Shown here piece by piece: positions 1 through 7,431 of a stretch of 64,000 nt of DNA. The position numbers were made by a program, and so were the translations under genes. The stretch lies in the NCBI GenBank assembly GCA_035263865.1, contig DATFQX010000130.1:1-64000 (forward strand). The letters run 5' to 3'. This DNA is from VAZQ01 sp035263865 (GTDB lineage Bacteria > Pseudomonadota > Alphaproteobacteria > Rhizobiales > Xanthobacteraceae). Numbering within the stretch: position 1 is the stretch's first letter; each line of letters begins with the position of its first letter. Under the pieces are notes generated by a model that saw nothing but the letters and a program-made list of their open reading frames with translations, ran no database searches and had not been told where the DNA came from.

Positions 1-14
1 TGGGAGCAGATCCC

Positions 15-227
15 ATGGATCCGGAACATCGCACTCTTATGATCAAGACGCGGGACCTGATCGAGGTGACTCGCCACGAGATCTCCCAACTGCGCGAGGA
101 AATTCAGTCGGCCTGGAAAACGATCGATCAATCGCAAAGGCTTTTGTCGCGCGCCGAACGGTGGTGCAGTTCGTCGCCGTTCAACTCAATCAGATCGAAG
201 GCGTCCAAGAACAGGCTGCCGTCGTAG
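15..227 (+). CDS. small hypothetical protein, possibly 3'-disrupted
   Basis: The first 45 residues look like a real small polar protein, rich in charged residues and predicted helical (DLIEVTRHEISQLREEI, then SQRLLSR), similar in style to short rhizobial proteins of unknown function. A second in-frame ATG at 39 is an equally good start. The last 25 codons lie opposite a DNA-ligase-like remnant on the other strand, so the original 3' end may have been replaced. No function can be assigned. Confidence 0.35.
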   Translation: MDPEHRTLMIKTRDLIEVTRHEISQLREEIQSAWKTIDQSQRLLSRAERWCSSSPFNSIRSKASKNRLPS

Positions 228-270
228 TGGCGATGGCGCAGCCGGTCACAGGTCGTCCCACAGAAACCAA
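128..270 (-). pseudogene. internal fragment of an ATP-dependent DNA ligase
   Basis: On the minus strand the translation includes RLRHRHYDGSLFLDAFDLIE followed by LNGDEL. This strongly resembles the adenylation-domain stretch of bacterial ATP-dependent DNA ligases of the LigD/LigC type, where LRHR..D.SVFLYAFDLIELNGDDL is typical. Only about 45 codons are recognisable; there is no KxDG catalytic motif and no further ligase domain, so this is a remnant. It overlaps the 3' part of the small plus-strand gene. The family match is from memory of the motif, not a search. Confidence 0.45.
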
Positions 271-279
271 ACTCCGCAA

Positions 280-573
280 ATGCCGTTGACACGTTTGAAG
301 GACAGCGCATTCGACGCGCAAGTGGAGGGCGTCTATTTCGGCATGTGGAACGGCAGCATCCCCGTGCGCGGCCTTGTCTCGCAAGAGGCTTTGACCGATA
401 GGGCTGAGGGGGCAAGTCTAGCAGAGAGCCTTGAGGTCTTCCACGAATATCGAAGTGAGATCGAGAACCTTGCAAGCGCCAAATACGACGCTGGGCAGAT
501 CAAAAGCGATGGCCTTGTCGTCGTAGACTCTGCCGACCTCAATCCAGAGCAATTTCAACAGGGGTTGGCCTGA
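280..573 (+). CDS. conserved hypothetical protein, DUF1488-like
   Basis: A 97-residue protein that opens MPLTRLKDSAFDAQVEGVYF and continues with a short beta-rich stretch (MWNGSIPVRGLVSQEAL) and a helical C-terminal half (ESLEVFHEYRSEIENLASAKY). Opening, length and layout fit the DUF1488-type small proteins common in Bradyrhizobium and relatives, whose role is unknown. The start is the first ATG after the upstream stop; no strong ribosome binding site is visible. It seems intact and stands alone between two remnants, so it may be a survivor in a decaying region. Confidence 0.6.
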   Translation: MPLTRLKDSAFDAQVEGVYFGMWNGSIPVRGLVSQEALTDRAEGASLAESLEVFHEYRSEIENLASAKYDAGQIKSDGLVVVDSADLNPEQFQQGLA

Positions 574-744
574 ACCGGTGGAGCGATGGGCCCGCACGAT
601 TAATGGAGGCTAAGAAGCCGTCAGGCACGGCCCTCACCCCGGAGCTGACCTGGTTGACGCGCGCAGAGGCGACTTCTGATTGGTGCGGCCTCGCACAACG
701 CGGTCGCGGCAGTCGGCCGCCCCCTTCTCGCTCACGCAAACTGA

Positions 745-894
745 TCACGTAATGACGCCGGACACCCTGGTGTTGAGAAATCGGATCACCGGCATCGTCG
801 GCTGCTGCGCGTGCGTCCGCCTGACCTTGACCGCAAGCAGCAGGCCGCCCGCACCGAGCAGTGCAATGAACTCACGCCGCTGCGTGTCAAGCAT
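745..894 (-). pseudogene. N-terminal remnant of a PF04392-type substrate-binding protein
   Basis: The minus strand encodes MLDTQRREFIALLGAGGLLL and then the mature start AQQPTMPVIRFLNTR. This is the classic leader plus first strand of the ABC_sub_bind family (R-R-x-F-I, hydrophobic core, AQQ cleavage zone, MPVIGFL). The reading frame ends after about 49 codons, where an intact protein has about 325. It points opposite to the other copies of the family nearby, so the array has been rearranged as well as truncated. Confidence 0.6.
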
Positions 895-1115
895 GGGGGA
901 CTTCCTCCCCGATGCGCTATCAGCGCTGCTGACCGGTCCGGTAGGCGGTTTTCCGCACCTCCAGCCTGCCGCAAAGGAGTCGGCAAGTCCTTGGGGCAGA
1001 TTTGAATTGTTCTGAATCAAAGGCGCTATTAGCGTCGTCCGTGCTTCTACCGAAAGATGGGGCCCAGGCCATCGTGAACCCTCCGCCCTTTTAATATCCG
1101 CAGCAGCGCCGGACC

Positions 1116-1258
1116 CTATTTGGGGTTCGCAAGCACGCGCCGAATGGTTGCGACCAGACTCTCGAATTCGATCGGTTTAGCATCGAACTCCTCGCACCCT
1201 GCGGCAATGGCCTTCTCGCGCTCGCCCTCCTCCGCATGCGCGGACATGCCGATGATTG
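1116..1258 (-). pseudogene. C-terminal half of a response-regulator receiver domain
   Basis: The minus strand reads IIGMSAHAEEGEREKAIAAG, then CEEFDAKPIEFESLVATIRR and VLANPK before a stop. This is the second half of a CheY-like receiver: the conserved Ser/Ala position of strand 4, the AGC-x-E-F-D-A-K-P loop carrying the conserved lysine, and helix 5. The phosphoacceptor half is absent from this strand. It ends abruptly where a receiver N-terminus begins on the opposite strand. Confidence 0.55.
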
Positions 1259-2571
1259 CTGCTGGTGGAAGACGATGCGGACCAACGCGAGCGCCTGCGC
1301 GGCTGGCTCGATGGCTGCTCGGCGGCGCGGCGGCCGCGTGGCCGCTTGTGGCGCGCGCACAACAATCGATGCCGGTGATCGGGTTACTTGGCATTACATC
1401 GCTCGGGAATAACGAGGCCCGTCTGCGCGCATTCCGTCAGGGTCTGAAGGAGATCGGCTATGTCGAGGGCGAGAACGTGGCGCTCGAATACCGTTGGGCC
1501 GAGGATCAAATAGATCGATTACCGGCGTTAGCGGCCGATCTGGTACAACGACGAGCCGCCGTGATCTTCGCCATCAGCCCGCCCGTGGTGCTCGCGGCCA
1601 AGACGGCAATCAAGACGATCCCGATTGTCTTCATTATCAACGAAGACCCGGTCAGGCTTGGTCTTGTCGCCAGCCTCAACCGACCGGGCGGCAACCTGAC
1701 AGGGATCAATATTTTGATCGCTGAGGTGACGGCAAAACGGCTGGACCTCCTGCGCGAGCTAATGCCCAGTGCGACTCGTGTTGGCGTGCTCGTCAATCCA
1801 GCAAATGCTACCAATACCGAGACCACGTTGAGAGAGATGACAACGGCGGCTCGCACCACCAGGCTGCAAGTGAAGGTCCTCAATGCCAGCACCAGCCAGG
1901 AGATCGAGGCAGCCTTCGCAAGTCTTCTGCACGAGCGGCCGGACGCCCTTTTCGTTGGGGCGGAGGCTTATTTCTTCAACCGGCGGGTTCAACTCGTTGT
2001 GCTGGCGGCATCCCACCGGCTCCCCGCAATCTATTCACAGCGTGACTTTGTCGAAACCGGCGGATTGATGAGCTACGGAACCAATATTGCGGATGCTTTT
2101 CGTCAGATCGGGGTATATGCCGGTCGCATCGTCAAGGGCGTCAAGCCTGCTGACCTGCCGGTCGTGCAAGCGAGCAAATTCGAGTTAGTCATCAATCTCC
2201 CGACCGCCCGTCTCGAAGTCCCGCCAATGCTGCTCGCCCGCGCCGACGAAGTGACGAATGACCGGCGGGGGTATAAGTTCCTTCCGGTGAGTATGTTCCA
2301 GTCAGGGAGAAGGACATGGCGCTGCGTAAGTTCATCATCGAGCGAGATATTCCAAAGGTTGGCACCTTCGAGCGCGAACAGCTTCGAGGAGCAGCAGCAA
2401 AGTCGAATGAGGTACTGCGCCAGCTTGGTCCTGACATCCAGTGGGTTGACTCCTACGTCACCGATAACAAGACGTTCTGCGTCTATCTCGCCAGAGATGA
2501 GGACATCATCCGCAAGCACGCGGAGATCAGCGGATTTCCGGCGACCAAGATCACAGAGGTGCGCAAGATGA
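1246..2571 (+). CDS. ABC-type substrate-binding protein (PF04392 family) with rearranged ends
   Basis: The core, from the leader segment LLGGAAAAWPLVARAQQ to LLARADEV at about 2255, is a near full-length periplasmic binding protein of the ABC_sub_bind family (a LivK-like fold, ligand unknown). The usual M-K-R-R-E-F-I start is missing: upstream codons come from receiver-gene debris read in another frame, so ATGs at 1246 or 1252 are the only nearby starts. Near the 3' end the conserved ARALGL segment is shortened to ARL. The normal stop after the DEV-I-E end is lost, so the frame runs about 100 codons on, through the next gene out of frame. The last 100 residues are therefore not native. It may be a pseudogene or a leaky chimera. 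Confidence 0.55.
   Translation: MPMIAAGGRRCGPTRAPARLARWLLGGAAAAWPLVARAQQSMPVIGLLGITSLGNNEARLRAFRQGLKEIGYVEGENVALEYRWAEDQIDRLPALAADLVQRRAAVIFAISPPVVLAAKTAIKTIPIVFIINEDPVRLGLVASLNRPGGNLTGINILIAEVTAKRLDLLRELMPSATRVGVLVNPANATNTETTLREMTTAARTTRLQVKVLNASTSQEIEAAFASLLHERPDALFVGAEAYFFNRRVQLVVLAASHRLPAIYSQRDFVETGGLMSYGTNIADAFRQIGVYAGRIVKGVKPADLPVVQASKFELVINLPTARLEVPPMLLARADEVTNDRRGYKFLPVSMFQSGRRTWRCVSSSSSEIFQRLAPSSANSFEEQQQSRMRYCASLVLTSSGLTPTSPITRRSASISPEMRTSSASTRRSADFRRPRSQRCAR
1257..1320 (+). pseudogene. N-terminal fragment of a response-regulator receiver domain
   Basis: The plus strand here reads LLVEDDADQRERLRGWLDG, the acidic pocket and first helix of a CheY-like receiver, in a frame different from the binding-protein gene that follows. 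It has no start codon of its own (an in-frame TGA lies just upstream) and stops being receiver-like after about 20 codons, where the leader of the binding protein begins. With the inverted C-terminal piece on its left this looks like a rearranged receiver gene. Confidence 0.4.
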
Positions 2572-2600
2572 TTGATCCGACCACGGAACGGTCAGATTGA
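2316..2600 (+). CDS. DUF4242-like small protein
   Basis: A 94-residue protein beginning MALRKFIIERDIPKVGTFER with a ferredoxin-like alternation and the closing IIRKHAEISGFPATKI. This matches the DUF4242 family, small soluble proteins related to a Streptomyces nickel-binding protein; their physiological role is unclear. The ATG follows GGGAGAAGGAC, a good ribosome binding site (GGAG...AAGG). The gene lies wholly under the read-through tail of the preceding binding protein but in another frame, and its conserved start and end show this is the true coding frame. Confidence 0.7.
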   Translation: MALRKFIIERDIPKVGTFEREQLRGAAAKSNEVLRQLGPDIQWVDSYVTDNKTFCVYLARDEDIIRKHAEISGFPATKITEVRKMIDPTTERSD

Positions 2601-2604
2601 TCAA

Positions 2605-3585
2605 ATGAGACGGCGCGATTTCATTACGTTGATCGGCGGTGCGGCGGCGGCGTGGCCATTGGCGGCGCGCGCGCAGCAGGCGGCCAAGGTCGCCCGCATT
2701 GGCTTCTTCCGATACGCCAGTCCACACCAAAAGCAATTCGATGGATTCCGCGAGGGTCTGCGCGCGAATGGTTATGTCGAGGGACAGAACATCGTCATCG
2801 AGCAACGTTACGCCGACGGCGCTTTTGACCGTCTGGGCGAGCTTGCGCGCGAGTTGGTGCGCCTGAATTTGGATGTCATCGTCGTAGATGGGTCAGCCAC
2901 TGCAAAGGTGATCAAGGCGGCGACCTCCATTATTCCCGTCGTCTTCGCGTTGGCCACGGACCCGGTGGGCGACGGATTGGTCACCAGCATGGCCCGCCCA
3001 GGAACGAATCTCACCTGGTTGACACTGTCGGTTGGATACCAGCTGGCGGGCAAGCGAGTGGAGCTGCTCAAAGACTTGAAACCCGATCTCTCCCGCCTCG
3101 CAGTATTGCTACCACCTAACAATGTGACCGCCGATTCATACCTGCAAGACGCGGAGAGGGTAGGCCGTGCGCTCGGTCTGAGCACGCGGGCGTTTGCGGC
3201 CCAAAGCGTTGACGACTTGCCGCGCGCTTTCGCTCGGATGATCGAGTGGCAGGCGAACGGCCTCATCACTCTCAACGATGCGTTCTTTTTCAGCCAACGC
3301 GAGCGTATCGTCGAGCTGACCCTCGAGAACAAGCTTGCTGCCGTGCATCCGGAGGCGGAGTTCGTGGAGGCCGGCGGTCTTCTTTCATATGGCGCAAATC
3401 TGAGCGACCTCTTCCGGCGCGCTGCTTTCTACGTCGACAAAATACTCAAAGGGGCGAAACCAGCGGACACGCCCATCGAGCAGCCGAGCAAGTTCGACTT
3501 GGTTGTGAATGTGGCGGCGGCAAGAACGCTTGGATTGACGATTAGTCGAGAGTTTTTGCTGCGCGCCGACGAGGTGATCGAGTGA
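2605..3585 (+). CDS. ABC-type substrate-binding protein (PF04392 family)
   Basis: An intact 326-residue periplasmic binding protein. The leader MRRRDFITLIGG with core AAAAWPLAARAQQ is the family's twin-arginine-like signal; mature protein begins near AAKVARIGFFRY. Conserved family blocks follow: DGFREGLRANGYVEGQN, RYADGAFDRLGELA, PVVFALATDPVGDGLV, AEFVEAGGLLSYGANL and the C-terminal QPSKFDLVVN..RTLGL. I chose the ATG four bases after the previous gene's stop because an upstream in-frame ATG would add eleven non-family residues. No ABC permease or ATPase lies nearby, as is usual for the many orphan copies of this family in Bradyrhizobium. A GTG of another truncated copy overlaps its stop (GTGA). 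Confidence 0.85.
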   Translation: MRRRDFITLIGGAAAAWPLAARAQQAAKVARIGFFRYASPHQKQFDGFREGLRANGYVEGQNIVIEQRYADGAFDRLGELARELVRLNLDVIVVDGSATAKVIKAATSIIPVVFALATDPVGDGLVTSMARPGTNLTWLTLSVGYQLAGKRVELLKDLKPDLSRLAVLLPPNNVTADSYLQDAERVGRALGLSTRAFAAQSVDDLPRAFARMIEWQANGLITLNDAFFFSQRERIVELTLENKLAAVHPEAEFVEAGGLLSYGANLSDLFRRAAFYVDKILKGAKPADTPIEQPSKFDLVVNVAAARTLGLTISREFLLRADEVIE

Positions 3586-3640
3586 AACGCCGCGAGTTCA
3601 TCACGCTGCACGCGCAGCAGCCTGCGATGCCGGCGACGAT
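3582..3640 (+). pseudogene. leader remnant of a third PF04392-type binding protein
   Basis: A GTG start overlapping the preceding stop opens KRREFITL and then jumps straight to HAQQPAMP, so the hydrophobic signal core (normally LLGGAAAAWPLAAR) has been deleted. After about 18 codons all resemblance to the family is lost. The GTGA overlap suggests the original gene was translationally coupled to its upstream paralogue. Confidence 0.5.
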
Positions 3641-3895
3641 CGGGTCTGGAATCAATCCGCGAGTTTCGGGCGATCGCCGCGGTGACGCGGTAGGCTTTTC
3701 ACTCTCCAGAAGGCGGCGATGCAAAGGGCGCCGACAAGCCGAAAGAGCGGGAGTAACGCCCCGTATCGCCCGATCAATTTCGGAGGTGCGCCGGAGGCGG
3801 AAATCCGCGGATCGGAAGGCAATGGCCGCATGCACAAACCGGACCGCCGTCGCGGCCTCGCGCCGCTCGCCGCGTCTCGCGACGGTGAAACCAAC

Positions 3896-4093
3896 ATGAA
3901 GCGGCGCGAATTCATCGGGCTGCTATGCGGCGCGGCGGCGGTTACATGGCCACTCGCGGCGCGCGCGCAGACGAAGCAGATGCGGCGCATCGGCGTGCTG
4001 ATGGCATATGCTGAGGACGATCGGGAAGCACAAGCCTGGATCAGAGCCCTCCTGCAAGGTCTCAAGGGCAAGAATATGACAAATGATTGGTAA
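3896..4093 (+). pseudogene. N-terminal remnant of a PF04392-type binding protein
   Basis: It encodes MKRREFIGLLCGAAAVTWPL, then AARAQTKQMRRIGVLMAY and ALLQGLKGKN before ending in NDW-stop. The leader and first 40 mature residues are family-like; the remaining 260 residues are missing. The bases between the preceding leader remnant and this one (about 3640-3895) hold no recognisable gene, and neither does 4094-4276 before the amidase. Confidence 0.6.
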
Positions 4094-4276
4094 GATGAAT
4101 GCGGTTGACGTTTCCCGACAGCTTATGAACAGTTGGAATCTTTATTACGACGAGAGCAAGAAGTAAGAAGGAGTAGCCGGATTGAGCGCCGCGAAATCCG
4201 GACGAGGTTGCGCGGTGCAAACGCCGGGTTTCGCGACGCTCAAGGGGGGCTACATCATTTGCGAGAGGGCATCGTC

Positions 4277-5629
4277 ATGTTGGCGCCGGACGAGAAGCTG
4301 AAGCTATCACCGAAGCCATATCTTTCGGCAACGGGGCGCTTTAAGACCGGCGCTGACACGCCGCGCGATTTTCTCGAACGCTGTCTTGCCGATCTCACCG
4401 CGCTCGAGCCCAAAATCGGCGCGTTCGTCAATCTCAATCTCGAGGGGGCGCGCGCGGCCGCCGACCTATCGACCGCGCGCTGGCGCACGGGCGCGCCGCG
4501 TTCGCCGATTGACGGCATGCCGATCGGGATCAAGGACATCATCGAGACCGCCGACATGCCGACGGAAAACGGTTCGGCCCTGTTCGCCGGCTTCCGCTCC
4601 GAACGCGACGGCGCGAGCGTCGCCGCGCTGCGCGAGGCCGGGGCTCTCATCGTTGGAAAGGCTGTCACCGCCGAGTTTGCCTCCACCGAGCCGCGCGGGA
4701 CGCGCAACCCGCATGACCTGCGTCGCACCCCGGGCGGATCAAGCAGCGGCTCGGCGGCCGCCGTTAGCGCCGGGATGGTGAGCACGGCACTCGGCACCCA
4801 GGTGATCGGCTCGACCATTCGGCCCGCCAGCTACTGCGGCTGTGTTGGGTTCAAGGTCTCGCTCGGCGCGCTCAATCGCGGCGGAAGCTACGACGGCTTG
4901 AGCCAGAGCGCGACCGGTGTTCTCGCCGTGACGTTGGAGGACGCCTGGCAAGTCGCCTATGAGATCGCGACGCGCGCCGGCGGCGATCCGGGCTATCCCG
5001 GTCTGTCCGGGCCGCCGAGCGCGCCACCGCCGCGCAAACCGCGCCGGCTTGCCATCCTCGAAACTGCCGGCTGGGCGGCCGCATCGCCGGGCGCCAAGAA
5101 GGCCATGGCCGATGCACTGCCACGGTTCAAAGCTGCCGGGATCGAGCTTCTCACGCGCCGGTCACATGCGCGGCTCGCTGCGGTCGAAGCCGCGATCGCG
5201 CAAGCGCGGGAGCTCTCGATGCGGATCAACAGCTGGGAGTCACGCTGGCCACTCAACACCTATCGCGCACGCGACGCGAGCAAGCTCAGCCGAACCATGC
5301 TGGCGCGCCTCGCCGATGCCGAGTCGATGACGCTCGACGATTATCGAAAGGATCTCGCGGGACGGGAGAAGGCGCGCGCGCTCTATGCCGAGCTTGCGGA
5401 GGAATGCGATGCCTGCGTCAGCCTGTCCGCCCCCGCCGCCGCCCCGCTTGGCCTTCACTCGACGGGCGACCCGACTTGCACAGCGCACGCCTCGTTGCTG
5501 GGGATCCCGGCGGTCTCGCTTCCCGTTCTGCAGGATGAAGGCCTGCCGCTCGGCCTGCAGGTGACGGGGTTTATTAATGGCGATGCGCAGGCAGTCGCCG
5601 TGGCCGCTGCGATCGCCCCTTTGTTCTAG
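4277..5629 (+). CDS. amidase-signature family hydrolase
   Basis: A 450-residue amidase of the AS family, hydrolysing amide or related C-N bonds in the cytoplasm. The Ser-cisSer-Lys triad is visible: lysine in MPIGIKDIIETAD, the glycine/serine stretch TPGGSSSGSAAAVSAG, and the nucleophile region GTQVIGSTIRPASYCG. Upstream in-frame codons as far as 4133 are not amidase-like, so I start at MLAPDEKLKL. The variant VIGSTIRPAS (not GGSIRIPA) fits the subgroup containing allophanate-hydrolase-like and aryl-amidase-like enzymes, but the substrate is not readable. It heads a plus-strand series with a UbiD protein and an NMT1-like protein, so it may release a carboxylate from an amide before decarboxylation (inference). 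Confidence 0.88.
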   Translation: MLAPDEKLKLSPKPYLSATGRFKTGADTPRDFLERCLADLTALEPKIGAFVNLNLEGARAAADLSTARWRTGAPRSPIDGMPIGIKDIIETADMPTENGSALFAGFRSERDGASVAALREAGALIVGKAVTAEFASTEPRGTRNPHDLRRTPGGSSSGSAAAVSAGMVSTALGTQVIGSTIRPASYCGCVGFKVSLGALNRGGSYDGLSQSATGVLAVTLEDAWQVAYEIATRAGGDPGYPGLSGPPSAPPPRKPRRLAILETAGWAAASPGAKKAMADALPRFKAAGIELLTRRSHARLAAVEAAIAQARELSMRINSWESRWPLNTYRARDASKLSRTMLARLADAESMTLDDYRKDLAGREKARALYAELAEECDACVSLSAPAAAPLGLHSTGDPTCTAHASLLGIPAVSLPVLQDEGLPLGLQVTGFINGDAQAVAVAAAIAPLF

Positions 5630-5655
5630 GGTGAAGTGTCCCAGGCGCGACACCG

Positions 5656-7332
5656 ATGGACGACAGCGCAGCGCAGCGTGCAGTGAGCGCGCTCGAGCCC
5701 TACCGCGACGGGTCGCCCACGCATCCGCGCAGCTACCCGGACCTGCACGAGCACGTGCTCGCGCTTGCGCGCGCCGGCCTCCTCGTCGTCGTGGACGAGC
5801 CCATCAGCAAAGACACCGAAATGCACCCGCTGGTTCGCTGGCAGTATCGTGGCGGAATCCCCGAGTCAGACCGCAAGGCATTTCTCTTCACCCAGCCGAC
5901 CGACTCCAAAGGCCGCCGCTTCGACATGGCCGTCCTGGTTGCAGGACTGGCGGCGAGCCGGGAGGTCTATCGCATCGGCTTCGGCAAGCCGCTGGAGGAG
6001 ATTGGGCAAGCGTGGGTCAAGGCCATCGCCCATCCGATTGAACCGCGTCTCGTCGCCGATGCCCCGTGCCACGACGTGGTGACGTGTGGCGCCGATCTCG
6101 AACTGGACGGCAACGGCCTCGACGGACTGCCCGTGCCGATCTCCACGCCCGGATGGGACAACGCACCTTATCTTTCAGCCGGCCACTACATCACCAAAGA
6201 TCCTAATACCGGCGTGCAGAACGTCGGCAATTATCGCGGTCAGCTCAAAGCGCCGCGCCGACTCGGGATGAATCCATCGGTCGAGCTGCGCGCCGGCATC
6301 TTCACCCATTGGCAAAAATGCAAGGCGCGCGGCGAGCCGCTCCCTTGCGCTGTCGTCGTGGGCTGCCCGCCGGTCATCTCCTACGCCTCGGTGCAGAAGA
6401 TGCCCGAGCATCTCGACGAGCTCGCGGTCGCCGGCGCGCTCGCCGGCGGTCCGATCAACGTGGTGCGCGCCAAGACCGTCGATCTGCTGGTGCCGGCGGA
6501 AGCCGAGATCGTGATCGAGGGCCTCATCAACACCGAGACGCTCGAGCCGGAGGCTCCGTTCGGCGAATCGCACGGATACGTCAACCTGCAGGAATATAAT
6601 GCATTCATGGAGGTCACCGCGATCACGCGACGACGCAATGCGATCCTCACTTCGTTCATCAGCCAGGTCACCCCAAGCGAATCGAGCGTGATCCGCCGGG
6701 TGGCAATGGAGCCCGTTTATCTCCATCATCTGCGCTCAGTCCTCGGCATTGCGGGCGTCAAGCGCGTTGCGATGCACGAGCCGCTCACCAGTCTCTATGC
6801 CGTCATCGCTATCCAGTGCGCGCGCGGCACGCCCGAGACGGAAATCTGGCGCGCCCTCTACGGCGCAGCCTCCCTGCATCGTTTTGCCGGCAAATGGGTC
6901 ATCGCGGTCGACGAGGACATCGAGCCCGAGAATGCCGATGCATTGCTGTGGGCAATGTCGTACCGCTGCCAGCCGCAGCATGACCTCAAGGTGGCGCCGC
7001 ACAAGGATCCGGGCCACGGACCCAGCGGCCCCCGCGACGAGGGCGAAAGCGCGGCCGTGTTGATCAACGCCACGCTCAAAGGCCTTTATGCGCCGGTCGC
7101 GCTGCCGAAGCGCGAGTTCATGGAGCGGGCCAGGGCGATCTGGGAGCGGCTCGGGCTGCCGCCGCTGACACCGCAGCCGCCATGGCACGGCTATGATCTT
7201 GGCCATTGGCCGGCCGAGCTCGAGCGCCAAGCCGAGATGGCGGTGCGGAGCGAGTACTTTGAGCTTGGCAAGATGCTTGCAAACGAACGGCGCGCCGACG
7301 TCCCCATGAATACGCCGATCAAGCGCGACTAG
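5656..7332 (+). CDS. UbiD-family (prFMN-dependent) decarboxylase
   Basis: At 558 residues this is a UbiD superfamily member, which reversibly decarboxylates aromatic or unsaturated acids using prenylated FMN. Visible family features are the cofactor/metal strand GVQNVGNYRGQL with its conserved Arg, and the E-x4-E catalytic pair in PEAPFGESHGY; the later VDEDIEPENADALLWAMSYR block is also typical. It begins 26 bases after the amidase and is probably co-transcribed. It is longer than the two other UbiD proteins in the window, and its first 40 residues are extra. No ubiX-like prenyltransferase is present here. The substrate is unknown. Confidence 0.88.
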   Translation: MDDSAAQRAVSALEPYRDGSPTHPRSYPDLHEHVLALARAGLLVVVDEPISKDTEMHPLVRWQYRGGIPESDRKAFLFTQPTDSKGRRFDMAVLVAGLAASREVYRIGFGKPLEEIGQAWVKAIAHPIEPRLVADAPCHDVVTCGADLELDGNGLDGLPVPISTPGWDNAPYLSAGHYITKDPNTGVQNVGNYRGQLKAPRRLGMNPSVELRAGIFTHWQKCKARGEPLPCAVVVGCPPVISYASVQKMPEHLDELAVAGALAGGPINVVRAKTVDLLVPAEAEIVIEGLINTETLEPEAPFGESHGYVNLQEYNAFMEVTAITRRRNAILTSFISQVTPSESSVIRRVAMEPVYLHHLRSVLGIAGVKRVAMHEPLTSLYAVIAIQCARGTPETEIWRALYGAASLHRFAGKWVIAVDEDIEPENADALLWAMSYRCQPQHDLKVAPHKDPGHGPSGPRDEGESAAVLINATLKGLYAPVALPKREFMERARAIWERLGLPPLTPQPPWHGYDLGHWPAELERQAEMAVRSEYFELGKMLANERRADVPMNTPIKRD

Positions 7333-7334
7333 CG

Positions 7335-7431
7335 CATCGGATTTTCGTTGATTGGGTTCCCAACGTAGTGTGGGCAAAGGCACGAATTTTCGCTTTCGCG
7401 GGAATGACCGGAGAGAAACCGGAGTAGTGAC
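7335..7431 (+). repeat. intergenic repeat-like segment
   Basis: The spacer contains TTTCGCTTTCGCGGGAATGA followed by CCGG. This resembles the dispersed proteobacterial element whose other half reads TCATTCCCGCGAAAGCGGGAA. Only one arm is clear, so it would be a partial copy. It lies just upstream of the NMT1-like gene and could also contain its ribosome binding region (ACCGGAG before the ATG). Confidence 0.35.
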
